Assembly (NCBI RefSeq): GCF_002813425.1
Contig: NZ_PHUL01000001.1
Span: 2,239,001-2,303,000 of the forward strand
Reading direction: 5' to 3'
Length of the DNA stretch: 64,000 bases
Origin: Cellulophaga sp. RHA19
GTDB taxonomy: Bacteria > Bacteroidota > Bacteroidia > Flavobacteriales > Flavobacteriaceae
Shown here: positions 8,437 through 15,951 of the stretch, piece by piece
Position numbering within the stretch: position 1 is the first letter of the stretch
Layout: every line of letters starts with the position of its first letter
The notes under the pieces: model-generated
Told to the model about the DNA's origin: nothing
The model's input: the letters and a program-made list of their open reading frames with translations, nothing else
Databases searched by the model: none
Made by a program: the position numbers and the translations under genes

Positions 8437-8959
8437 AGCTCTAGGATTTACTTTTGCTGCACAAGCACAAGATGCAGCTACTTCTACTAACGGTGGTCAA
8501 ACTGCTCAAGGTAAATGGTTAATTGAAGCTAATACTGGTTTTGGTGGTCAAGCTGGAACTCCTGCAGCAAATACAGGATTTAATTTAAACTCTTCTGACG
8601 GAGAAACTTCTTGGTCGATAGGTGCAGAAGGTGGTTACTTTGTAGCTGATGATTTAGCTGTAAAAGTTGGTTTAGGTTTCCAGGATTATGAAGGAGATGG
8701 TTCTTCTTTTAACTATAAAGTTGGAGCTAAATATTACATCGCTAGTATGATTCCTGTACAGGTTGATTATGTAGGAATTAGTGAGAAAGATGCAGATGAA
8801 AACCCTAGCTTTTTAGGTTTACAAGGTGGTTATGCTATTTTCTTAGGAGAAAATGTTAGTATTGAACCAGGTTTGCGTTATAGCATAGCTTTAAATGATG
8901 ATTCATATGCTACAGAAGATGTTTTTCAATTCCAAATTGGTTTCGCTTTACATTTCTAA
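8408..8959 (+). CDS. Outer-membrane beta-barrel protein, paralogue 1
   Basis: With the start at 8408 (MKKLFIVAITALGF) the protein has 183 residues, with a signal peptide ending AQAQ. The mature part shows alternating beta strands with GxGxxF patterns, a YYIASMIPVQVDY strand and a final strand ending QIGFALHF with a C-terminal Phe, as in outer-membrane barrels (OMP_b-brl type, 8 strands likely). An upstream in-frame ATG at 8345 would destroy the signal peptide. It is about half identical to the next gene and shares leader DNA with the third. Function is unknown; small barrels of this kind are often structural or adhesive. Confidence 0.88.
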   Translation: MKKLFIVAITALGFTFAAQAQDAATSTNGGQTAQGKWLIEANTGFGGQAGTPAANTGFNLNSSDGETSWSIGAEGGYFVADDLAVKVGLGFQDYEGDGSSFNYKVGAKYYIASMIPVQVDYVGISEKDADENPSFLGLQGGYAIFLGENVSIEPGLRYSIALNDDSYATEDVFQFQIGFALHF

Positions 8960-8980
8960 GTAAAACTTGCTAATAATATT
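8936..8980 (+). repeat. 3' end repeat, copy 1 (barrel gene 1)
   Basis: Forty-five bases covering the last codons, stop and trailer match 9646-9690 at the end of barrel gene 2 with a single difference just after the stop codon. The identity continues about 20 bases beyond the stop. Confidence 0.92.
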
Positions 8981-8983
8981 TAA

Positions 8984-9015
8984 AAGGCTGTCTATGTTAT
9001 AGATGGCTTTTTTTT
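8984..9015 (+). terminator. Terminator of barrel gene 1
   Basis: A 12-bp stem containing G-U pairs (8984-8995 with 8999-9010) around a GTT loop is followed by a run of eight T. Confidence 0.75.
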
Positions 9016-9084
9016 ATAAAATTAGGTTTGTTAATTCTACGTTAACTGTGGTTTTTGCACTTCTATTTGTGTAAGTTTATTCTG

Positions 9085-9092
9085 TATATTTG
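9085..9092 (+). promoter_or_regulatory. Candidate -7 element of barrel gene 2
   Basis: TATATTTG fits the Bacteroidota TAnnTTTG consensus 31 bases before the ATG. A TTTG at 9066-9069 is only 15 bases upstream, shorter than the usual 17-20, so the -33 part is uncertain. Confidence 0.5.
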
Positions 9093-9123
9093 TTTTTGAA
9101 TTTTTAAAGAAAATATTTATTTT

Positions 9124-9669
9124 ATGAAAAAGTTATTTATTGTAGCTGTTGCAAGTTTGGGGTTTGTTATGGGAGTTCAGGCCCAAGAAGAATCAACTGA
9201 TGTTATTAATGGACAAACTAGTAAAGGAAAATGGTTAATTGAAGCTAATACTAATTTTGGTAAATTAACTGAATCAAATACTTCTTTTAGTTTAAGATCT
9301 GAGGACGGTGATACTTCTTGGAGTGTTGGGGCAGAAGGAGGTTATTTTATAGCTGATGATTTAGCTGTAAAAGTTGGTTTAGGATACTTTAAAGGTAGTG
9401 GAAGTGGCCGTGGTAGTAGTTCTTTTAATTATAAGTTAGGTGCTAAGTACTATATTGCTAGTATGATTCCTGTACAAGTAGATTTTTCAGGAGTAAGTAT
9501 TAAAGACTACGATGATAATGCAACCTTCGTTGGTTTACAAGGAGGATATGCAATTTTTTTAGGTAAAAATGTTAGTGTAGAGCCTGGTTTACGTTATAAT
9601 ATATCTTTAGATGAGGATGTAACTGATAGTCAGTTTCAGTTCAATATTGGTTTCGCTTTACATTTCTAA
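9124..9669 (+). CDS. Outer-membrane beta-barrel protein, paralogue 2
   Basis: The 181-residue protein has the signal peptide MKKLFIVAVASLGFVMGVQA and a mature region collinear with paralogue 1: GKWLIEANTNFGK, DTSWSVGAEGGYF, YYIASMIPVQVDF and the closing strand NIGFALHF. Differences cluster in predicted loops (for example a GSGSGRGSSS insertion), as expected for surface loops. It has its own likely promoter and terminator, so the paralogues need not be co-expressed. The 3' end is almost identical in DNA to paralogue 1 while the leader differs, so the copies are mosaic. Function is unknown. Confidence 0.88.
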   Translation: MKKLFIVAVASLGFVMGVQAQEESTDVINGQTSKGKWLIEANTNFGKLTESNTSFSLRSEDGDTSWSVGAEGGYFIADDLAVKVGLGYFKGSGSGRGSSSFNYKLGAKYYIASMIPVQVDFSGVSIKDYDDNATFVGLQGGYAIFLGKNVSVEPGLRYNISLDEDVTDSQFQFNIGFALHF

Positions 9670-9690
9670 GCAAAACTTGCTAATAATATT
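9646..9690 (+). repeat. 3' end repeat, copy 2 (barrel gene 2)
   Basis: Partner of 8936-8980, one mismatch in 45 bases, spanning the stop codon. Confidence 0.92.
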
Positions 9691-9720
9691 AAAGGCTACC
9701 TAATTTAGGTAGCCTTTTTT
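9691..9720 (+). terminator. Terminator of barrel gene 2
   Basis: AAAGGCTACCTAA pairs with TTAGGTAGCCTTT, followed by a T run. The terminators of genes 1 and 2 follow the conserved 3' repeat but differ in sequence. Confidence 0.88.
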
Positions 9721-9811
9721 ATTATAAACTGATTTTGTTAAATAATCTATAAATTAATATAAATACTACTTTTTCTGTAGGCCGATTAAATTATTTAATT
9801 AAGTTTATACT

Positions 9812-9873
9812 ATAATTATAAACTAAAAATTAAAATTATTATTTATGAAAAAGTTATTTATTGTAGCTATTGC
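9812..9873 (+). repeat. 5' leader repeat, copy 2 (barrel gene 3)
   Basis: Partner of 8376-8436; it covers about 33 untranslated bases plus the first nine or so codons, with a one-base length difference and about one substitution just before the ATG. Confidence 0.9.
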
Positions 9874-10348
9874 AGTTTTAGGATTTACTTTTGGAGCGCA
9901 GGCTCAAGAAGGTTTTGGAGCAGGTGTTAATTTAGGTATTCCAATGGGAGATTTGGATGATTTTTATGGCTTTAACGCAGGTGTGGATGTACAGTATTTG
10001 GGAGCTGTTTCAGAAACTTTTTACGCAGGTGGTACTATTGGGTATTCTCACTATTTTGGTAAAACTTATGATGCAGGTCCTGGTATTGAAATAGAGCAAG
10101 ATGATATTCAGTTTTTGCCAATTGCTGCCGTAGCTAAATTTATGATTACTGAAGATTTTTCTATAGGTACAGATTTAGGTTATGCTCTTGGCCTTAAGGA
10201 AAATGTAGATGGTGGTTTTTATTACCGTCCTAAATTAGGTTACAGAATTGCAGATTCAATTGAGCTTAATTTATCATATGCTGGTATTAGTTTAGAAGAT
10301 GATATAAATGCATCTACTTTTAATATAGGATTTATGTTTCAGTTGTAA
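9845..10348 (+). CDS. Outer-membrane beta-barrel protein, paralogue 3
   Basis: The 167-residue protein has a signal peptide nearly identical to paralogue 1 (MKKLFIVAIAVLGFTFGAQA) but a mature barrel that has diverged: GFGAGVNLGIPMGDLDDF, then SIGTDLGYALGL, and a closing strand STFNIGFMFQL. The last residue is Leu rather than Phe. It belongs to the same small barrel family, but its mature part aligns poorly with the other two, so the shared leader and signal region may have been copied onto a more distant barrel gene. Function is unknown. Confidence 0.85.
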   Translation: MKKLFIVAIAVLGFTFGAQAQEGFGAGVNLGIPMGDLDDFYGFNAGVDVQYLGAVSETFYAGGTIGYSHYFGKTYDAGPGIEIEQDDIQFLPIAAVAKFMITEDFSIGTDLGYALGLKENVDGGFYYRPKLGYRIADSIELNLSYAGISLEDDINASTFNIGFMFQL

Positions 10349-10370
10349 AAATAACTGATATAGATTATTT

Positions 10371-10399
10371 AAAAGGAAGCCAATTTGCTTCCTTTTTTT
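10371..10399 (+). terminator. Terminator of barrel gene 3
   Basis: AAAAGGAAGC and GCTTCCTTTT form a 10-bp stem around a 6-base loop, followed by T residues. Confidence 0.88.
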
Positions 10400-10426
10400 A
10401 TGCGTAATATTTAGTATTTTTACCAT

Positions 10427-10849
10427 ATGAAAATACTTATAATTAACGGGCCAAACCTAAACCTTTTAGGTAAAAGAGAGCCAACAATATATGGTAATAC
10501 TACTTTTGTAGATTATTTTTCAGGCTTACAACTAACTTATAAAAATATAGAGTTAAGTTATTACCAGTCTAATATAGAGGGTGAGCTTATATCTAAAATA
10601 CAAGAAGTGGGCTTTAGTTATGATGGTATTGTTTTAAATGCTGCTGCATACACGCATACATCTATTGGTATTGGTGATGCAATAAAAGCTATAGAAACAC
10701 CTGTTGTAGAGGTGCATATTTCTAATACATTTGGGCGTGAAGAATTTCGTCATCAATCTTATATATCTCCTGTTGCTAAAGGCGTGATACTTGGTTTTGG
10801 CTTACAGAGTTATGATTTGGCTATACAGAGCTTTTTAGCATCAAAATAA
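10427..10849 (+). CDS. aroQ: Type II 3-dehydroquinate dehydratase
   Basis: The 140-residue protein carries the type II signatures NGPNLNLLGKREPTIYG (catalytic Tyr at its end), NAAAYTHTSIG, VEVHISNTFGREEF (catalytic His) and RHQSYISPVAKG. It converts 3-dehydroquinate to 3-dehydroshikimate, step three of the shikimate pathway, as a dodecamer in the cytoplasm. Length is normal for the family. The PP-loop gene starts 9 bases after its stop, so the two are probably one transcript. Confidence 0.96.
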   Translation: MKILIINGPNLNLLGKREPTIYGNTTFVDYFSGLQLTYKNIELSYYQSNIEGELISKIQEVGFSYDGIVLNAAAYTHTSIGIGDAIKAIETPVVEVHISNTFGREEFRHQSYISPVAKGVILGFGLQSYDLAIQSFLASK

Positions 10850-10858
10850 ATATTCTTA

Positions 10859-11590
10859 ATGCATAAAACATATTTTAACTGGAGTAGTGGTAAAGACTCT
10901 GCCTTGGCACTGTATAAAATGCAACAATCTAAAACACATAAAGTAGATAGACTTGTAACTTCTGTAAATGCTAGTTTTAACAGAGTGTCTATGCACGGTT
11001 TACGTTTGCCGCTTTTAGAGGCGCAAGCAAAGGCTATTGGCTTGCCTTTAGAAACTATTATGTTAAATGCAGATGTATCTATGTCTGCATACAATAAGGT
11101 TATGAAAACCGCAATGCAAGGCTTAATTACAGAAGGGTATACACACGCAGTTTTTGGAGATATTTTTTTAGAAGATTTAAAAAAGTATAGAGAAGAGAAA
11201 CTCCAAGAAGTTGGTGTAAATGGAGTTTTTCCGCTTTGGAAACATGATACAAAAGAGTTGCTAAAAGAGTTATTGCAATTGGGGTTTAAAGCAATTACAG
11301 TTTGTGTAAATGCTAAATTACTAGATGAGTCCTTTGTTGGTAGAGAGGTAGATGAAAGTTTTTTTAACGATTTACCAGAGAATGTAGATCCTTGTGGAGA
11401 AAACGGAGAGTTTCATACGTTTGTGTATGATGGTCCTATTTTTAAAAATCCTGTACGTTTTACAGTAGGGGAGAAAGTACAAAAAGGATATACGCCAACG
11501 ACAAATAAAGATGACAATTGCTTTAAAAAAGATGAAGATACTACTTGGGATACTTCCTTTTGGTATTGTGATCTTCTTCCTAATAAATAA
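10859..11590 (+). CDS. Diphthine-ammonia ligase family PP-loop ATPase
   Basis: The 243-residue protein starts with a PP-loop ATP pyrophosphatase motif (SSGKDSALALY, residues 9-19) and contains GDIFLEDLKKYREEKL and an ENGEFHTFVYDGPIF motif typical of the Diphthami_syn_2 (DUF71) family. Eukaryotic and archaeal members amidate diphthine on EF2, but bacteria lack diphthamide, so the bacterial substrate is unknown. It follows aroQ closely. Function beyond ATP-dependent adenylation or amidation is not supported. Confidence 0.87.
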   Translation: MHKTYFNWSSGKDSALALYKMQQSKTHKVDRLVTSVNASFNRVSMHGLRLPLLEAQAKAIGLPLETIMLNADVSMSAYNKVMKTAMQGLITEGYTHAVFGDIFLEDLKKYREEKLQEVGVNGVFPLWKHDTKELLKELLQLGFKAITVCVNAKLLDESFVGREVDESFFNDLPENVDPCGENGEFHTFVYDGPIFKNPVRFTVGEKVQKGYTPTTNKDDNCFKKDEDTTWDTSFWYCDLLPNK

Positions 11591-11591
11591 A

Positions 11592-11622
11592 AAAAGCCCT
11601 ACGCTTTTAATGCTTTAGGGCT
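11592..11622 (-). terminator. Terminator overlapping the stop codon of the DUF3817 gene
   Basis: On the minus strand AGCCCTA (11622-11616) pairs with TAGGGCT (11601-11595), followed by a run of T. The 5' arm is coding sequence for the last residues and the 3' arm begins with the TAG stop itself. Confidence 0.82.
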
Positions 11623-11889
11623 AAAATATTTTTCTTCAATGTAAAATGTTCCAAAGGGTAGTAGGGAGGCTATAAATAGTATAGCGTATCTTTTTATACC
11701 CCATTTTAATTGTCTGCATACAAAAAATGCCAATATAGCGTATGCTATAAATAGTATGCCGTGTGCATTACCAATGTATATGTTAGGATCTTTAATCCCT
11801 GCCATATATTTTAAGGGCATACCAACACCAAATAGTAATAAGTAAGATATTCCTTCTAATATTGCAATAAGTCTAAATGCTTTAATCAT
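11599..11889 (-). CDS. DUF3817 domain membrane protein
   Basis: The 96-residue protein has three membrane helices (about 5-25, 38-58 and 68-85) with the family's EGISYLLLFGVGMPLK, a GNAHGILFIAYA segment and a short soluble end. The length fits DUF3817 (about 90-100 residues). The biochemical role is unknown. It lies 12 bases before a hairpin that ends lpdA transcription, so it probably has its own promoter in the short gap. Its own terminator is folded into its 3' end. Confidence 0.88.
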   Translation of the reverse strand: MIKAFRLIAILEGISYLLLFGVGMPLKYMAGIKDPNIYIGNAHGILFIAYAILAFFVCRQLKWGIKRYAILFIASLLPFGTFYIEEKYFSPKALKA

Positions 11890-11901
11890 ATTTTAATATT
11901 T

Positions 11902-11949
11902 AAAAAAGCCTAAAACCTAAGTGTAAAATACGCTTAGACTTTAGGCTTT
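11902..11949 (-). terminator. Terminator of lpdA
   Basis: AAAGCCTAAA (11905-11914) pairs with TTTAGGCTTT (11940-11949), extended by CTAAG/CTTAG after a small internal loop; T run on the minus strand. Confidence 0.88.
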
Positions 11950-11971
11950 GTATAAGTAAGTTTAATTACTA

Positions 11972-13363
11972 CTACAAGTGTATTACCTCGTCATAAGCAT
12001 CTGCTACGGCTTCCATAACAGCTTCACTCATTGTTGGGTGTGGATGTATAGCTTTTAGTATTTCATGACCTGTAGTTTCTAATTTACGAGCAACAACAGC
12101 CTCAGCAATCATATCTGTAACACCAGCACCAATCATATGGCAACCTAACCACTCACCATACTTAGCATCAAAAATAACTTTAACAAAACCTTCTGGAGTA
12201 CCAGAAGCTTTAGCTTTACCACTAGCAGAGAATGGGAACTTTCCAATTTTTAAATCAAATCCTTTTTCTTTTGCTTGTTTTTCTGTTAAACCAACAGAAG
12301 CAATTTCTGGAATACAGTAAGTACAACCTGGTATGTTACCGTAATCTATAGGTTCTACGTGCATACCTGCTATTTTTTCTACACATAAAATACCTTCTGC
12401 AGAAGCAACGTGTGCTAAAGCTGGCCCAGGAGTAACATCTCCAATTGCGTAGTAACCAGGTATGTTTGTTTGATAATAATCATTTACCATAATTTTATCT
12501 CTGTCTGTAGCAATACCAACATTTTCTAAGCCAATGTTTTCAATGTTAGTTTTAATACCTACCGCAGATAAAACAACATCTGCCTGTATAATTTCTTCTC
12601 CTTTACTAGTTTTAACGTGTACACTAACACCGTTACCAGCAGTATCTACTTTAGTAACTTCAGACGAAGTCATTACTTTTATACCTGCTTTTTTAAAGCT
12701 ACGCTCTAATTGTTTAGATATATCTTGGTCCTCTACAGGAACTACACTTGGTAAATATTCTACCACTGTAACCTCTGTACCAATAGAGTTGTAGAAGTAT
12801 GCAAACTCCATACCTATAGCACCACTACCAACAACAACCATTTTTTTAGGTTGTTCTGGTAAAGACATTGCTTCTCTATATCCTATAATTTTTTTACCGT
12901 CTTGTGGTAAACTTGGTAATTCTCTACTACGTGCACCAGTTGCTACAACAATATGGTCTGCACTATATTCGGTTTCTTTACCGTCTGCATCTTTGACAGA
13001 TACCTTTTTGCCAGACTTTAAAGTACCATAACCGTTAATGACTTCAATTTTATTTTTTTTCATTAAAAACTGAACCCCTTTACTCATACCTTCAGCAACA
13101 CCTCGGCTACGCTTAATAATAGCACCAAAGTCCTTGTCTACATTATCAGCATTTAAACCGTAGTCGCCCGCGTGCTTTAAATACTCAAAAACCTGAGCAG
13201 ATTTAATTAATGCTTTGGTAGGGATACAACCCCAATTTAAACATACACCGCCTAAACTTTCTTTCTCTACAATAGCTGTTTTTAAACCTAATTGTGAAGC
13301 TCTAATTGCAGTTACATAACCACCTGGTCCACTACCTAAAACAATAACATCAAAATTGCTCAT
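11972..13363 (-). CDS. lpdA: Dihydrolipoyl dehydrogenase
   Basis: The start at 13363 (MSNFDVIVLGSGPGGY) gives 463 residues; the upstream frame to 13414 runs through the promoter and is not used. An FAD-binding GSGPGG motif lies at residues 10-15, the redox-active pair in GGVCLNWGCIPTKAL near residue 40, an NAD-binding VVGSGAIGMEF near 175, and the C-terminal His-Glu active-site region HPHPTMSEAV. It reoxidises dihydrolipoamide in the pyruvate and 2-oxoglutarate dehydrogenase and glycine cleavage complexes. No E1 or E2 gene is adjacent, as is common where one E3 serves several complexes. Confidence 0.96.
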   Translation of the reverse strand: MSNFDVIVLGSGPGGYVTAIRASQLGLKTAIVEKESLGGVCLNWGCIPTKALIKSAQVFEYLKHAGDYGLNADNVDKDFGAIIKRSRGVAEGMSKGVQFLMKKNKIEVINGYGTLKSGKKVSVKDADGKETEYSADHIVVATGARSRELPSLPQDGKKIIGYREAMSLPEQPKKMVVVGSGAIGMEFAYFYNSIGTEVTVVEYLPSVVPVEDQDISKQLERSFKKAGIKVMTSSEVTKVDTAGNGVSVHVKTSKGEEIIQADVVLSAVGIKTNIENIGLENVGIATDRDKIMVNDYYQTNIPGYYAIGDVTPGPALAHVASAEGILCVEKIAGMHVEPIDYGNIPGCTYCIPEIASVGLTEKQAKEKGFDLKIGKFPFSASGKAKASGTPEGFVKVIFDAKYGEWLGCHMIGAGVTDMIAEAVVARKLETTGHEILKAIHPHPTMSEAVMEAVADAYDEVIHL

Positions 13364-13397
13364 ATATATACTTTTTTTGTCTCTAATTTTAATCACA

Positions 13398-13428
13398 CAA
13401 ATGTACAAAACCAATTATCAATTAGCAA
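13398..13428 (-). promoter_or_regulatory. Housekeeping promoter of lpdA
   Basis: On the minus strand TTG (13428-13426) and TACATTTG (13405-13398) are 20 bases apart, fitting the Bacteroidota TTG/TAnnTTTG pattern. The ATG is 34 bases downstream. Confidence 0.68.
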
Positions 13429-13692
13429 TTACCAAAATCTATAAATATGAATAATAACATATTGCTAACTTTTTAGTACTTATCTTTATATTTTACACAT
13501 AAAAACAATCAATTTTTAAGGGAGAGAATAATAAAATTTAGTTTTTTACGACCCTTTTTTATGTTATAGAAAATTAAACAATTATAATTTCTGATTTATT
13601 GTAGTTGGCTTGATGCTACTTATACCTTTAGTTTTATAACTGCGGATAAAATAAAAACAACTTTTTATACAAGTTTAACAAGTAAGTAACAG
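13429..13692. other. Intergenic region without recognised gene
   Basis: Upstream of lpdA and downstream of the DinB-like gene there are about 330 AT-rich bases in all. Beyond the lpdA promoter I see only a short perfect inverted repeat AAGTAAC-A-GTTACTT at 13684-13698, overlapping the stop codon of the DinB-like gene. No open frame with coding character and no RNA gene is visible. Confidence 0.6.
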
Positions 13693-14220
13693 TTACTTGC
13701 TAAACATTTGTTTGTTAAATTCATCAGATTTTCCTGCTGGTATAGAGAGAGATTGCCATTGCTTACCTTTTAGCATTCTGCCAACGTAAGCAATTTGTGC
13801 AATATGCCCAGCGTAGTGAGCTAATTGCCTGCTTACAGCTGCCATAACAGAATGCTCTACAGCTCTAATTTTAATTTTATTGTTAAAATTATCTTCATTA
13901 ATACTATCTATTGCAGCAAATAAGCAATCCCAGCCTTTGTTCCAATGTACTAGCATTTCTTCTTTATTTTGGTAAGGAGCAACAAACTCGGACTCTCTAT
14001 TGCGCCATTCTTTTTCGCCATCTTCAGTAAAAAAGTTTGTCCATCTACTTAGCATATTGCCAACCATATGTTTTACAATAATGGCAATGCTATTATCAGC
14101 TTCACCATAAGTCCAATGCAAATCTTGGTTGGTAAGTTGGTTAAATGTTTTTTCTGCCATTGTTTTGTTTCGGTGAAACTCAAACAGCATACTTTCTTTA
14201 TAGTCATTAACAAAACTCAT
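13693..14220 (-). CDS. DinB superfamily protein (DUF1572 type)
   Basis: The 175-residue protein is predicted to be a four-helix bundle. The putative metal-binding histidines are in IIVKHMVGNM (about residue 50) and RQLAHYAGHIAQ (about 138-150). DinB/YfiT relatives include metal-dependent thiol S-transferases, but most members, including this subfamily, have no assigned reaction. It is followed upstream in the same direction by two msrB genes (11-base gap), so it may belong to the same redox-related transcript. Confidence 0.85.
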   Translation of the reverse strand: MSFVNDYKESMLFEFHRNKTMAEKTFNQLTNQDLHWTYGEADNSIAIIVKHMVGNMLSRWTNFFTEDGEKEWRNRESEFVAPYQNKEEMLVHWNKGWDCLFAAIDSINEDNFNNKIKIRAVEHSVMAAVSRQLAHYAGHIAQIAYVGRMLKGKQWQSLSIPAGKSDEFNKQMFSK

Positions 14221-14231
14221 AAATTACTTTT

Positions 14232-14633
14232 TTAAGACGGATTAAAATTTAAACTAGCAGAGTTTATGCAGTAGCGCTGTCCTGTTGTTTCTTGTGGTCC
14301 ATCATCAAAAACGTGACCTAAATGTCCGCCACAATTAGCGCAAACAGTTTCAACTCGTGTCATTCCGTGGCTTGTATCCTTTACATATTCAATAGAGCCT
14401 TCTATAGCTTTATCAAAAGAGGGCCATCCACAACCACTTTCAAACTTGTGGTCTGCTTCAAAAAGTTTAGCATTACAACCTTTACAGTTATAACTACCAT
14501 CTTTAAAGTGCAGGTTAAATTCGCCAGTATGCGGGTATTCTGTCCCTTTATTTCTTAAAACGTTGTAAGATTGCGCGGGAAGTTCAGCTTTCCACTCTTC
14601 TTCTGTTTTTTCTACAGTATATTTTTTACTCAT
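14232..14633 (-). CDS. msrB: Peptide-methionine (R)-S-oxide reductase, cytoplasmic
   Basis: The 133-residue protein has no signal peptide. It carries the MsrB zinc site (CKGC near 53-56 and CANCGGHLGHVF near 98-109), the GCGWPSF motif and the catalytic cysteine in RYCINSASLNF near the C-terminus. It reduces methionine-R-sulfoxide in proteins using thioredoxin. The start codon overlaps the stop of the preceding msrB by one base, so the pair is translationally coupled. Confidence 0.95.
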   Translation of the reverse strand: MSKKYTVEKTEEEWKAELPAQSYNVLRNKGTEYPHTGEFNLHFKDGSYNCKGCNAKLFEADHKFESGCGWPSFDKAIEGSIEYVKDTSHGMTRVETVCANCGGHLGHVFDDGPQETTGQRYCINSASLNFNPS

Positions 14634-15124
14634 TATTTTGTAGGTGTAAATTTTAAAGCAGCACCGTTAATACAGTGTCTTTCTCCTGTTGTTTTTGGTC
14701 CATCATTAAAAACGTGACCTAAATGTCCGCCGCAAACAGCGCAATGTTCTTCTGTACGCTTATATCCAATTTTATAATCAACATCAAAAGCAACATTGCC
14801 TTCTATTGTTCTATCAAAACTAGGCCATCCGGTACCAGACTTAAATTTATGTTCACTTTTAAACAAAGGAGTGTCGCAAGCAGCACAACTATAAATTCCT
14901 TTTTCTTTAATTTGTAAAAGATTGCTAGAAAAAGCACGTTCTGTACCTGCTTTGCGTAATACGTTATATTGTAAAGGTGTTAATTCTTTTTTCCACTGAG
15001 CATCTGTTTTTTCAATTTTTGCTAAGTCTTGTTTTTTTGTAGCTTCTTTAGTTTTTTGCGAGTTTCCTTTGCAACTTATAAATAGCGCTACTACACTTAA
15101 AATTAGTAATTTTTTATACATCAT
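14633..15124 (-). CDS. msrB: Peptide-methionine (R)-S-oxide reductase, lipoprotein form
   Basis: The 163-residue protein starts with a lipoprotein signal (MMYKKLLILSVVALFISC, lipidated Cys18) and a Lys-rich linker, followed by an MsrB domain with CAACDTP, CAVCGGHLGHVF, GTGWPSF and catalytic RHCINGAALKF. It should repair oxidised methionines on the envelope side of the inner or outer membrane. The reductant there is not evident from neighbours. About half of the domain residues match the cytoplasmic copy just downstream, indicating tandem duplication followed by relocalisation of one copy. Confidence 0.94.
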   Translation of the reverse strand: MMYKKLLILSVVALFISCKGNSQKTKEATKKQDLAKIEKTDAQWKKELTPLQYNVLRKAGTERAFSSNLLQIKEKGIYSCAACDTPLFKSEHKFKSGTGWPSFDRTIEGNVAFDVDYKIGYKRTEEHCAVCGGHLGHVFNDGPKTTGERHCINGAALKFTPTK

Positions 15125-15190
15125 CTTTATATTTTAAGGTTATTCAAATTTAGTCGATTTTAAACGCAATTCCTATCAAATTAAAGACAT

Positions 15191-15224
15191 AAAAAAAGCC
15201 CCTACTAATAATAAGTAGAGGCTT
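15191..15224 (-). terminator. Terminator of the 15244-15780 lipoprotein gene
   Basis: AAGCCCCTACT (15196-15206) pairs with AGTAGAGGCTT (15214-15224) with one mismatch; the A run at 15191-15197 reads as a T run on the minus strand. Confidence 0.85.
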
Positions 15225-15243
15225 ATAATATTGTAAGCTATTC

Positions 15244-15780
15244 TTATTTTAAAGAAACCTGTATAACATCTTCTTCTTTGGTATCTAAAATACCCATAAC
15301 ATCATTAATATTGCTAGTATCTAATTTGCCGTTAACAGCATCTGCAGGTAAAATAGCAACTCTAAACGTTTGATTGTCTGTGTCACCAGTAGCTAAAGTA
15401 GATAAGTCAAAATCAGACTCTAAAAAGAAATTTGCATCTACAAAAGTATGGTCATAATTATAAATTAAAGTACCTTGGTCTAATAATCTAGTTTGGGGCA
15501 TTAAGCGCCATACATTTATAGGTTGCCCATCAGTACCATCAACTTGTTCCCATAAAATATAAACTAAAACAACATCAGACTCAAAAACTTCTACAGCAGT
15601 AGGAAATTCAAAAGTTAATGTGTAATTGTTTCCAATGTTAAAATCTCCAGTAACCTGGTAGACACTGCCAATTGCATCAACTCCGTCTAGTCCGTCAATT
15701 CCATCTCTTCCGTCAGAGCCACTGCAAGCTGTTAATACTAATGCAAATATTGCTGCTATTGTTAAGGTAATTTTTTTCAT
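15244..15780 (-). CDS. Lipoprotein with short collagen-like Gly-X-Y stretch
   Basis: The 178-residue protein has a lipoprotein signal (MKKITLTIAAIFALVLTAC) with Cys19, directly followed by SGSDGRDGIDGLDGVDAIG, a short Gly-X-Y repeat. The rest is rich in beta structure with Trp and acidic residues (YILWEQVDGTDGQPINVWR) and has no recognisable catalytic motif. Related flavobacterial proteins with the same lipidated Gly-X-Y start are known only as hypotheticals. It is a single-gene transcript with its own terminator. Function is unknown. Confidence 0.82.
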   Translation of the reverse strand: MKKITLTIAAIFALVLTACSGSDGRDGIDGLDGVDAIGSVYQVTGDFNIGNNYTLTFEFPTAVEVFESDVVLVYILWEQVDGTDGQPINVWRLMPQTRLLDQGTLIYNYDHTFVDANFFLESDFDLSTLATGDTDNQTFRVAILPADAVNGKLDTSNINDVMGILDTKEEDVIQVSLK

Positions 15781-15910
15781 AAGATATCTGTTTTATTTCG
15801 TTTTCTTTTTTGATGTTTCAAAAAGCGTTCCAAATTTAAAATTAGAAAATTTATTTTGCATATCAACTAAAGAATTAAGATTATATCTATGATATTATAG
15901 CAACATAGAA

Positions 15911-15918
15911 TATTTTTG
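15911..15918 (+). promoter_or_regulatory. Candidate -7 element of the M48 protease gene
   Basis: TATTTTTG matches TAnnTTTG 33 bases before the ATG; no clear -33 TTG is seen. Confidence 0.45.
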
Positions 15919-15951
15919 TATTTTTAAAAGCACACTAAACACATTACTATT

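Noticed and set aside
13684..13698. Inverted repeat AAGTAAC-A-GTTACTT at the end of the DinB-like gene
   Set aside because: Only 7 bp with no T run and almost no loop; could be a chance palindrome or protein site but I cannot support either.
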